64,000 bases of DNA from JAPPHA01 sp965221575 (lineage in GTDB: Bacteria; Pseudomonadota; Alphaproteobacteria; Rhodobacterales; Rhodobacteraceae): the NCBI GenBank assembly GCA_965221575.1, contig CBDCSM010000006.1, positions 62,001 through 126,000 of the forward strand, in the 5' to 3' direction. Shown in pieces: positions 56,684 to 64,000 of the stretch (position 1 is the first letter of the stretch; each line of letters begins with the position of its first letter). The translations under genes and the position numbers were made by a program. The notes beneath the pieces are model-generated. The model ran no database searches and had not been told where the DNA came from. It was given only the letters and a program-made list of their open reading frames with translations.

Positions 56684-57519
56684 TACCGCACGGCCCCCAT
56701 CGTCATGCCCTGCACGAAGTACTTTCGGATAATCAGCGCGAGGACGAACATCGGAACCATTATGATGATGCCGGCGGCACTCAAGAGGTTCCAGAGGTCA
56801 CCTTCCTCGGCCTTGAACAACGCGAGTCCGATCGGCAGGGTCACCGCGTACTTGTTGGTCAGGATCAACGCGAACAGGAACTCGTTCCAGGCGATGATGA
56901 AGCAGAATATGCCCGCGGTCAGCAGACCGGGCGCCGCCATCGGCAGAACGATGTTGCGAATCACCTGCAGGCGCGAAGAGCCATCAACCATTGCCGCTTC
57001 CTCGGTATCGAGTGGAATGCCGTCGATGAATCCCTTGATCATCCAGATCGCGAAGGGCATGACGATCGCCAGGTTGACAAGAATGAGGCCCAGCCTGGTG
57101 TCGAGCAGGCCAATGTTCCGGAACATCACGAAAAACGGCAGGATGATCACGACCGCAGGCACGAATTGCGTTGCAAGTATGGTCACGAGCATTGCGGTTT
57201 CACCCTTCAACCGGAAGCGGCTGAACGAATATGCCGCCATCGTGGCGATCGGAATCGCAAGCACGACGGTAACGAAAGCCACGATCGTGGAATTCAGCAG
57301 CTTGTTCCCGAGGTCGTAGGGCAACTCGAACACCGCGACGAAATTCTCCAGGGTCGGTTTGAAAAACAGCTTCAACTGGAATACGTCGATGTGGTTCTTG
57401 AAGGCGGCCATGAATATCCACAGAATCGGAACCAGCATGAAAAACGTGGCAACCAGGATCAGTGCCACCTGGATTGCATTCACGAGTCGCTTTTTCTGTT
57501 TCCCGGTAATGGCGCTCAT
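56683..57519 (-). CDS. Carbohydrate ABC permease (MalG/UgpE family)
   Basis: Inner-membrane permease of 278 residues with about six helices. The EAA loop is EEAAMVDGSSRLQVIRNIVL, followed by PMAAPGLLTAG, and the C-terminal tail KYFVQGMTMGAVR is typical of MalG-type subunits. It overlaps the F-type permease by 4 nt and the ATPase by 1 nt, so the three are coupled. Confidence 0.94.
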   Translation of the reverse strand: MSAITGKQKKRLVNAIQVALILVATFFMLVPILWIFMAAFKNHIDVFQLKLFFKPTLENFVAVFELPYDLGNKLLNSTIVAFVTVVLAIPIATMAAYSFSRFRLKGETAMLVTILATQFVPAVVIILPFFVMFRNIGLLDTRLGLILVNLAIVMPFAIWMIKGFIDGIPLDTEEAAMVDGSSRLQVIRNIVLPMAAPGLLTAGIFCFIIAWNEFLFALILTNKYAVTLPIGLALFKAEEGDLWNLLSAAGIIIMVPMFVLALIIRKYFVQGMTMGAVR

Positions 57520-58355
57520 CCTTTTCGAAAAACGAACTTCGTGTACGCGTAGGTGAGGAAAATCATCGGGATGACCATCAGCCAGGCTACCGACGCGGCG
57601 TAACCGATCTGTCCGTATTTCATCCCGTTGAAATAGATGTAGTGGGAAAGCGTCTGGGTTGCCGTTCCGGGCCCTCCGTTCGTCAGCATGAATATCTGGT
57701 CAAAGGTCTTCAGACTGAAGATCGACTTGAGAATGATCACGACCGCCAGGACAGGGGCCAACTGTGGCAGGGTGACGTCGCGAAAGACGCGCCAGCCCGA
57801 AGCGCCGTCGACCTGGGCTGCCTCGATCGTATCCCTCGGTATGCTTGCCAGGCCGCCGATCAGCACCAGCGTAAGGAACGGGATCCAGCCCCAGACATCG
57901 GCCATCACGCAAACAGCGAATGCCAGCACCGGGTCCGCCAACCAGCTGACATCGGCCAAAGGCGGGATCAAGACCCCGAAGAAAGCATCAAAAAGGCCGA
58001 ATTCCGGGTTGAACATGAAACGGAACGATACGCCGATCAACGCCGGGCTCATGGCAAACGGCAGGATCAGAAGGGTCTGCACCCCGGACCGAAGCCTTCC
58101 GCCAGGGGCCAGAAGCAATGCCAGGCCGAGTGCGCATATCGTTGTCAGCCCGACGGTCAGAACCGTGTAGATCGCGGTGACTTCGACCGAATTCCAGAAC
58201 GCCGGCTCACTGGTTATCGCCCAAGTGAAGTTCTCCCAGCCCAGGTATTGATCGAGAGAACCCGGGCGATTGAGCCGCCCCACGGTAAAGGACAGGCGAA
58301 GCGCTTCGATCAGAGGCCAGATTGCCGTGGCGAAGACAACCACCACCGCCGGCAA
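57516..58355 (-). CDS. Carbohydrate ABC permease (MalF/UgpA family)
   Basis: Inner-membrane permease of at least 279 residues. The EAA loop reads TIEAAQVDGASGWRVFRDVT followed by LPQLAP. The start is uncertain: the TTG at 58355 cuts into the first helix (LLVLPAVVVVF), while the preceding in-frame codons ...IDIRDRTLKYLLV look coding and no ATG, GTG or TTG occurs between them and an upstream stop. GGGGGGA lies about 6 nt before an ATT in that stretch, so a rare ATT or ATC start is possible. It is 118 nt downstream of the binding protein gene. Confidence 0.88.
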   Translation of the reverse strand: MPAVVVVFATAIWPLIEALRLSFTVGRLNRPGSLDQYLGWENFTWAITSEPAFWNSVEVTAIYTVLTVGLTTICALGLALLLAPGGRLRSGVQTLLILPFAMSPALIGVSFRFMFNPEFGLFDAFFGVLIPPLADVSWLADPVLAFAVCVMADVWGWIPFLTLVLIGGLASIPRDTIEAAQVDGASGWRVFRDVTLPQLAPVLAVVIILKSIFSLKTFDQIFMLTNGGPGTATQTLSHYIYFNGMKYGQIGYAASVAWLMVIPMIFLTYAYTKFVFRKG

Positions 58356-58473
58356 GACCAGCAGGTATTTGAGCGTGCGATCCCGAATGTCGATTCCCCC
58401 CGGAATGTCCCGCCCCGCGAATGCCCGGGGCGGGACCGGTGCGCCCCGTTAAAGGGCGCCCGTGAAGGTCGAG

Positions 58474-59793
58474 TTACTGGATGCGCCCGGCGCGACGCAG
58501 TACCCTGTTGGCCTGTTCGGCAGCATCAAGCATGAGCTGACGCGTGTCTCCACCCGCCGCGGCCTCGGCGATGGCTGCCGACAGGAGGTCGCCGACTTCC
58601 GGCCACTCGGCGATTTGCGGCATGATGTCCGACTCCTTGAGCGACTCCCAGGCCGCCATCTGGATATTGTCGTTGGCCGCGTTGACATCCGGGTCCGTAA
58701 GCGACGAGATGTGGGTGACGACGTTGTTGACGATCCTTTTTCCCTTGACCTCGCGAACCGTTGCGTTGGCCTTGTCCATCTCGGGATTCGACAGCCACTT
58801 CAGGAATTCCCAGGCCGCGTCCTTGTTCCCCGAATACTCAGAGATCGCGAACGGCATGGAAATGGCATAGGTCTTGGTCGTGCCGTTGTAGGAAGGCATT
58901 CCCACGAATCCGACCTGGTCCTTGGTCAGTGTCGAGGTTTCGGGGTTCAGGAATGCAGAGTAGAACCACCACCATCCGGGAATCATCGCGGACCTGCCCT
59001 GGCTGAATGACTGACGGGCGTCCTGCTCGACGAATGCCACGGAGTTGGGGTTTGCAACGCCATGCTCCGTCAGCAGGGCGACATAGTCTTCGGTCGCCGT
59101 CAACGCGGCATCGGTGGTCCATCCCGCCGAACCGTCTTCATTGAACACGTCCTCGCCCGCACCCCACAGGAAGTTCAACCAGATGAACAGTGCCTGGCGG
59201 TTACCGTCATTGTTGTAATAGAGCGCGACCGGAGAAACGCCTTCATGCTCCCAGGTATCGCCCATGGCGGCGACTTCCTCCCATGAGGTTGGCGGGTTGG
59301 GGACCATGTCCTTGCGATAGAACAGGACCTGGGGGTGAGCGCGCAAAGGAAAACCAAGTGTCCTGCCTTCAAACTGGGCCGAGCGTGCGAAGGCTTCCGG
59401 GTAACGATCCATCGAAATACCGTCCCGCGCCATCAAATCGTCGATTGGCATGAGCCAGTGGGCATTCGGCGGACCCCAGCTGTCGAGGTAGTTGACAACA
59501 TCAAAGGTGCCGCTCGCCGCGATGCCCTCGGCATTGATTTTTTCCTGGAGCGAACCAAAGGGAATGAAGGTCCACTCGGTTTCGATGCCCGTGAGCTCGG
59601 TAAATTCCTCATCCCTCAGCATCAGCCCGTCGAACTGCGGGGTGACAACGCTGAGTATGTTCAGCTTTGTTCCGTCAAAGGGCTTGCCCTCAAGCAGGTT
59701 GTAAGGGACATCTTCGGCAAGTGCGGACAGAGGAGCGAGTACCAAAGCTCCCGCCGCGACTCCTGCCTTCAGAAAGTTCCGTTTGTGCATCAT
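58474..59793 (-). CDS. Extracellular solute-binding protein, family 1 (sugar/polyol ABC transporter)
   Basis: Periplasmic binding protein of 439 residues. The signal peptide MHKRNFLKAGVAAGALVLAP is followed by SALAE, a good cleavage site, and the N-terminal twin-positive region is KR. The SBP_bac_1 core includes TFDVVNYLDSWGPPNAHWLM and the C-terminal ISEYSGNKDAAWEFLKWL. It heads the minus-strand transporter operon. AAGGAGAAA precedes two adjacent ATGs. The hinge sequence does not allow a specific sugar to be named. Confidence 0.93.
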   Translation of the reverse strand: MMHKRNFLKAGVAAGALVLAPLSALAEDVPYNLLEGKPFDGTKLNILSVVTPQFDGLMLRDEEFTELTGIETEWTFIPFGSLQEKINAEGIAASGTFDVVNYLDSWGPPNAHWLMPIDDLMARDGISMDRYPEAFARSAQFEGRTLGFPLRAHPQVLFYRKDMVPNPPTSWEEVAAMGDTWEHEGVSPVALYYNNDGNRQALFIWLNFLWGAGEDVFNEDGSAGWTTDAALTATEDYVALLTEHGVANPNSVAFVEQDARQSFSQGRSAMIPGWWWFYSAFLNPETSTLTKDQVGFVGMPSYNGTTKTYAISMPFAISEYSGNKDAAWEFLKWLSNPEMDKANATVREVKGKRIVNNVVTHISSLTDPDVNAANDNIQMAAWESLKESDIMPQIAEWPEVGDLLSAAIAEAAAGGDTRQLMLDAAEQANRVLRRAGRIQ

Positions 59794-60424
59794 TTTCTCC
59801 TTGATACGTCAAAAAAATGAAAATCCACCGTATCCAAGCCCGGAATTGCATACAAGAAGCATGTTCGCCCTTCGCTCGCACTTGACGCCCTGCCGGAACA
59901 GCGGGTGTCGGTCGCTTTCACGTTCCGCTTTGCGCCGTCAACCCGTGCAGTGAAGGGCCCGGACAGGATCGGAAAAGGCGGGTTCGGCCCGGTGCTTGTG
60001 ATCCTGGCGACACCGTCAATCTGACTTCGAAACCTCCGAATTCTTAACGCCTTTTATCTCCCTGGATGCCGATCGCCGACGACTGGGGCAAATCAACCGA
60101 CCAGCAGGACAGTACAGGCGGGATGCCGTCACCAAATCCTGTTTTGGATTTGTGCGCCACGGCCGAACGACTGCCGGCGGCGCGTACGGGTCGACCGAAT
60201 CCCGGTTCTCAATGCCTGCCGGATTCCGGCGCCAAGGATCCGCAGGCTATCCGTCGTGTGCGGGGTGGTCGTGCCTGGCAGGATGTTCGCGACGCGCGGA
60301 ACACATTACGGCGCCGCACGAGTTTCGACCTGAAAAGCCAGCGCAACTGCGCACACGACCGCGTCGGGAAGTCGATCACGGTTTCCCTCGCTCGACACGG
60401 AGGACAGATGACAGTTTCTGCCTC
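59794..60424. other. Region upstream of the sugar-transporter operon
   Basis: About 630 nt between the binding protein gene and lysE-like gene, both on the minus strand. No gene is recognised. The promoter of the transporter operon should lie in the part next to 59793. The opposite-strand frames have no recognised signature. Confidence 0.4.
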
Positions 60425-61027
60425 TTACTCGCCGATCAACAACCGCAATCCCATGGCTCCCAGGATCAATGACGCCGCGCGATCAATGAGGATTTTCGCC
60501 CCGAGATAGGCGTCCCTGGCGATCCGACTGCCCATGCAAAATGCCAGAACACTGTAGAACAGGTATTCGATCACGAGGTGGTTGAACACGATCGTGGCGT
60601 TTTCGGAGATCGTCATGTTCTTCGGAAATATGACGACAAGCACGGCCCCGGCAAACAACACCGACTTCGGGTTCAGGGCATTGACCAGGACTCCGCGCAC
60701 GAACGAGTTTCGTGCCGACATGCTGGTTGGCACCACTTTTTCGCGGGCTCCCGCCCACATGCACCAGGCGATATAGAACAGGTAGATCATGCCGATGACC
60801 TTCGTCGTCGTGTAGGCCCACGGCACCAGCCGAAAGATCGCTTCCAGCCCGAACAACGCCAGCATCGTCCACGTGGCCGCCATCAGGCCCAATCCGAAAC
60901 CCGTCGCGATGCCCGCCTTTCGGCCGGCGCTCAATGTTGTCTGGATGGCGACGAGAAGTGGGGGTCCCGGGCTGACGATCGCTATGACCAGCGCGATGTT
61001 GAATGCAACCAGATCTTCAATGCTCAT
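60425..61027 (-). CDS. LysE/RhtB-family amino-acid exporter
   Basis: Integral membrane protein of 200 residues with about six helices. The LysE signature is at the N-terminus: VSPGPPLLVAIQTTLSAGRK (the P-G-P motif), followed by AGIATGFGLGLM, with a central NPKSVLF loop and a C-terminal LGAMGLRLLI. RhtB-type proteins export amino acids or homoserine lactones. It is independent of the flanking sugar transporters by spacing. Confidence 0.92.
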   Translation of the reverse strand: MSIEDLVAFNIALVIAIVSPGPPLLVAIQTTLSAGRKAGIATGFGLGLMAATWTMLALFGLEAIFRLVPWAYTTTKVIGMIYLFYIAWCMWAGAREKVVPTSMSARNSFVRGVLVNALNPKSVLFAGAVLVVIFPKNMTISENATIVFNHLVIEYLFYSVLAFCMGSRIARDAYLGAKILIDRAASLILGAMGLRLLIGE

Positions 61028-61147
61028 GCTGCGTTACCATCCGGCTTCCCGAAGGGTCCTGATTGAATATCGGGATTCGAACAGCCGTTCCGATAGAATC
61101 AAATGCTTCGCGTAGGCAATACCCACGCAACTTCATCTTCGTCATGT

Positions 61148-62224
61148 TCAGAATTCACGCATCCGTTTCGCATTTCGCCTTGTCGCCATTTCTGCGACCT
61201 GCGCCGCATCATTGGCATCAACGAGCTTCGAAATCGTTCGTGAGTTCGCCCGTGCCAGTCTTCGCTTTGTCTCGCCGGAGAACAGTGCATGAAGGTCATC
61301 GACGATCATGTCACCGATCAGATGCCTGCCGCCCGCGACTGCCGCGGCCCGATGCGGCGAAAGGATCACGTTGCCGAATCTTCGCAACGGGCTTTCCGCG
61401 GCGAGCGGTTCGACAGGAAAGACATCGGCGGCCACCCGGAGCCGTCCGGAATCCGCCTCGGACATCAAGGCGTCGAAATCGACCACATGCGCCCGGCTCA
61501 GGAGGACCACGACCGCGTGATCCGGCATCCTCCGGAGGATATCCGCCGAAACCACGCCCCTGTTTTCGGTCGTCGGAACCGCGGTCACGAACAGGCATCG
61601 GGCCCAGCTTGCGAGTTCCTCGAGTCCGCAGGTCCCGACGCCGTGCCGGTCGGCCACGCCTGCCGGCAACCAGGGGTCAAACGCACGAATGCTCGGCCGG
61701 AACGGCGCCAGCAGGCGGCTCAATTCCCGGGCGATCTGACCGAAACCGACGAAGCCCACCTTTGCGCCGACCAGGCTGAAATCCGTCTCCGGGTTGTCTT
61801 CCAGCCAGCCTTCCCTCCCCGTGCGAAACGCTTCGTGTTCCGTGACCAGCCCCCGGGCTGCCGCCAGCGCCATGGCCAGGCCCATTTCCGCAACGGACGA
61901 CCTGAAGCCGGGTGCGCAAGAGAGTACCTCGATACCATTCCGGGCGCAGGCAGTGTAATCGATCGTGTTCGGGAACGATCCGGACACCTCGATGACCGCT
62001 TTCAGGCGGGGCATCTTTGCGAGGGATGCCGCCGAGACGACCGGAACCGACGCGATCAGGACCTTGGCCGTGGGCAACGCCGCCTCGAGGACGGACCCGG
62101 GGATTGGTTCATCCCGCCCCCAGACCACTTCACAAACGCGCCGGAGTTCCGCTTCCCGGCCGGCGGAGAACAGTTCGCACATCTGCCGCCAGTGCGGGGC
62201 GAGAACGACGACCGGTTTGTTCAT
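61148..62224 (-). CDS. D-isomer 2-hydroxyacid dehydrogenase
   Basis: NAD-dependent dehydrogenase of 358 residues. The nucleotide-binding motif is VGFVGFGQIARELSRLL at about 153-170, the catalytic Arg is in LLSRAHVVDFDAL, the acid in DVFPVEPL, and the catalytic His in ILSPHRAAAV. It overlaps the upstream ATPase gene by 4 nt and is transcribed with it. It would reduce a 2-keto acid or oxidise a 2-hydroxy acid formed from the transported sugar. Confidence 0.92.
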   Translation of the reverse strand: MNKPVVVLAPHWRQMCELFSAGREAELRRVCEVVWGRDEPIPGSVLEAALPTAKVLIASVPVVSAASLAKMPRLKAVIEVSGSFPNTIDYTACARNGIEVLSCAPGFRSSVAEMGLAMALAAARGLVTEHEAFRTGREGWLEDNPETDFSLVGAKVGFVGFGQIARELSRLLAPFRPSIRAFDPWLPAGVADRHGVGTCGLEELASWARCLFVTAVPTTENRGVVSADILRRMPDHAVVVLLSRAHVVDFDALMSEADSGRLRVAADVFPVEPLAAESPLRRFGNVILSPHRAAAVAGGRHLIGDMIVDDLHALFSGETKRRLARANSRTISKLVDANDAAQVAEMATRRNAKRMREF

Positions 62225-63297
62225 CGAAGCTCGTCGAAAAGATGCGCCCTCGCGGGGTCGACGTCGAACGCGACATCGTCGCCCGTATTGAGAATCGCGT
62301 CTTCCTGCAGGGTTGCGACGATTTCGTCGCCGGCCCCGAGCCTGACATCCACAACGGTTTCGCTTCCAAGCCGTTCCGTCAGAATGACCTTTCCCGCCAG
62401 CATCCCGGGAGCGCCGCTTGATGGCCGAAGATCCTGGGGGCGGATTCCCAGGGTCGCGGCACGTCCCCTGGTGAAATCCCCGGAGCCGACCGGCACGGTC
62501 AAGGCATCGATGGATGGACTGGAAACCGTAACCCCTTTTTCCGACACGTCTTCAACCCTGACCTCGATGAAGTTCATTGACGGAGACCCCAGGAAGCCGG
62601 CGACGAACAGGTTGGCGGGATTGTGGTACAGGTCCATGGGTGCGCCCGCCTGCATGACCGCCCCGTCTTTCAGGACGACGATCTTGTCGGCGAGCGTCAT
62701 CGCCTCCACCTGGTCATGGGTCACGTAAATCATCGTGGTCTTCAACTGCGCGTGAAGCGCGGCGATCTCCTGGCGCGTGCTCATCCTGAGCGCCGCATCG
62801 AGATTCGAAAGCGGCTCATCAAAGAGAAACACTGAAGGGTTTCGAACGATCGCCCGGCCGATCGCGACCCGTTGGCGCTGGCCTCCCGAAAGCTGCGACG
62901 GCCGACGGTCAAGCAGGGCTTCCATCTGGAGCATGCGTGCCGCGTCCGTGACCTTGCGATCGATTTCGCCCTTGCCCTCCTTTCGAATGGTCAGGCCGAA
63001 CGCGATGTTCTCGCGTACCGTCATGTGCGGAAAAATCGCGTACGATTGAAATACCATCGCAATGGCGCGTTCCCTGGGCTGCAGGTCATTGACCAGACGT
63101 CCTCCGATGTAGAGTTCGCCGCTTGTGATATCCTCCAGGCCGGCAATCAGCCTCAGGAGCGTGGACTTTCCGCACCCGGAAGGCCCGACGAAAACCGCGA
63201 ACTCACCGTCTTCGATGTCGATGTCGACGCCGCGGATGACCTCCGTGTCGCCAAAGCTCTTGCGGATGTTGGAAAGCCTGATTCCGCCCATGATCAT
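62221..63297 (-). CDS. Carbohydrate ABC transporter ATPase (UgpC/MalK family), second copy
   Basis: Cytoplasmic ATPase of 358 residues from the ATG at 63297, which overlaps the stop of the upstream glycosidase gene in ATGA; an ATG two codons later is possible, and the longer open frame to 63594 is unconserved. Walker A is GPSGCGKST at 38-46, the signature LSGGQRQRVAIGRAI, Walker B SVFLFDEPLSNLDAAL, with a C-terminal TOBE domain. It is a different gene from the ATPase at 55625. Permeases and a binding protein for it probably lie beyond the window end. Confidence 0.93.
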   Translation of the reverse strand: MIMGGIRLSNIRKSFGDTEVIRGVDIDIEDGEFAVFVGPSGCGKSTLLRLIAGLEDITSGELYIGGRLVNDLQPRERAIAMVFQSYAIFPHMTVRENIAFGLTIRKEGKGEIDRKVTDAARMLQMEALLDRRPSQLSGGQRQRVAIGRAIVRNPSVFLFDEPLSNLDAALRMSTRQEIAALHAQLKTTMIYVTHDQVEAMTLADKIVVLKDGAVMQAGAPMDLYHNPANLFVAGFLGSPSMNFIEVRVEDVSEKGVTVSSPSIDALTVPVGSGDFTRGRAATLGIRPQDLRPSSGAPGMLAGKVILTERLGSETVVDVRLGAGDEIVATLQEDAILNTGDDVAFDVDPARAHLFDELR

Positions 63298-64000
63298 TGC
63301 TCCAGGGTCAGGGTACCGTCCGGGTGCCAGCGGACGGGCGCGGGATCCATGATGAATCCGCCGAACCTGTCGCATTCCCCGTCCTTGAAACCGAGGATCC
63401 ACAATCCGTCGTGTTCGACGATCTTGGCCGCGTAGCGGTCTTCCCTCGTATCGAAGCCGTCGCCGTTCGGAAGGCGCCACGGGCCGCGCGGGCTGTCGGC
63501 CACGAGGTAGTGACTGCCCCGGCCGATGATTCCGTATTCTTCGATGCTCCACCTGGCCTGGTGGTCGGGCGCCGAGCAAAAGAGGCAGTACCACGTGCCG
63601 CCGATCTCGAGTACCTGCGGCACTTCGAGCTGGCCCCAGGCCCCGACGAACACCGGTGCTTCCAGGGTCCAGGTCATCAAGTCAGTGGACGTCGCCAACC
63701 CGATGCAGCCCGCGTCGTTGACGTCATCGCGATCCGGAACCCGTGCCGTGAAGAACATCAGCGATCCCTCGCCATCCGGGTCTTTCATCACCCATGGATC
63801 CCGCATGGCGCGATCATGCCAGCGGCCTTCCCACGCCGTCTCGTAGAGGCCGCTGTTCGGGCCGGTCAGGTCCAGGCACAGGCCGCCGTCCACGCGCTCC
63901 CATGTCTCGAGGTCATCACCGACGGCATGCCCGATCCGCTGGATCATGCCGTTCTCTTCCCGGGATGTCCCCGTGTAAAAGTAATGCCACCGTCCGTCAT
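63294..64000 (-). CDS. Glycoside hydrolase of the GH43/GH32 five-bladed propeller type (partial)
   Basis: The 5-prime end of the gene lies outside the window; about 235 codons are seen. The visible part includes DGRWHYFYTGTSREENGMIQ at the edge, GHAVGDDLETWERV, the R-D-P catalytic-site motif in RAMRDPWVMKDPDG, and TSTDLMTWTLEAPV, all typical of five-bladed beta-propeller glycosidases. A nearby Glu candidate is in LEVPQVLEIGG. It overlaps the ATPase gene (ATGA) and so belongs to the same operon, feeding sugars released by the enzyme to the transporter. Confidence 0.8.
   Translation of the reverse strand, partial: DGRWHYFYTGTSREENGMIQRIGHAVGDDLETWERVDGGLCLDLTGPNSGLYETAWEGRWHDRAMRDPWVMKDPDGEGSLMFFTARVPDRDDVNDAGCIGLATSTDLMTWTLEAPVFVGAWGQLEVPQVLEIGGTWYCLFCSAPDHQARWSIEEYGIIGRGSHYLVADSPRGPWRLPNGDGFDTREDRYAAKIVEHDGLWILGFKDGECDRFGGFIMDPAPVRWHPDGTLTLEQ

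Overview
The window reads as a GC-rich alphaproteobacterial chromosome, probably close to Rhodobacterales/Rhodospirillales. The basis is gene content and order: an SDHAF4-type DUF1674 gene beside rsmB, the rsmB / heparinase II-III / purH neighbourhood, dapB-rbfA-truB-DUF1643 beside rpsO-pnp, and a cobalamin-riboswitch cobalt operon with CobW and CobN. The taxonomic placement is inference. No rRNA, tRNA or CRISPR array was found.

Region 1 (about 1-21.7 kb) is accessory DNA. Its core is an unusual, nearly mirror-symmetric cluster: sulfatase, PhyH-A1, oligopeptide-type ABC transporter (two permeases, two ATPases), PhyH-B1, family 5 substrate-binding protein, a second sulfatase-fold hydrolase lacking the formylglycine Cys, Gfo/Idh/MocA oxidoreductase, sugar-isomerase TIM barrel, PhyH-B2, an IS1634-like insertion sequence, PhyH-A2. 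The two PhyH-A genes are nearly identical and inverted. The two PhyH-B genes are diverged paralogs, also inverted. Three decayed genes lie between them: an Opp ATPase tail, a transposase and a DUF4338/DruA-like gene. The set suggests import of a small substrate followed by 2-oxoglutarate-dependent hydroxylation, ester hydrolysis and NAD-linked oxidation. The substrate is unknown.

Region 2 (22-35 kb) is mostly chromosomal: an exported lytic transglycosylase, a riboswitch-controlled cobalt operon (HupE-like permease, CobW, GNAT, CobN), smc, a TauE/SafE permease and a 1-Cys peroxiredoxin. Region 3 (35-37.5 kb) holds a winged-helix/Fic protein with a variant Fic motif, preceded by five TTGCGC hexamers.

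Region 4 (37.8-52.9 kb) is housekeeping: pnp and rpsO on the minus strand, dapB, rbfA-truB-DUF1643, an EamA transporter, DUF1674, rsmB, an intruding sulfotransferase gene, heparinase II/III, purH and an HPD-like dioxygenase. Region 5 (53-64 kb) holds a DUF899 protein, RraA-type and alpha/beta-hydrolase genes behind a complete sugar/polyol ABC transporter (binding protein, two permeases, ATPase), a LysE exporter, and the end of a second sugar-ABC operon (glycosidase fragment, ATPase, hydroxyacid dehydrogenase) that runs off the window.
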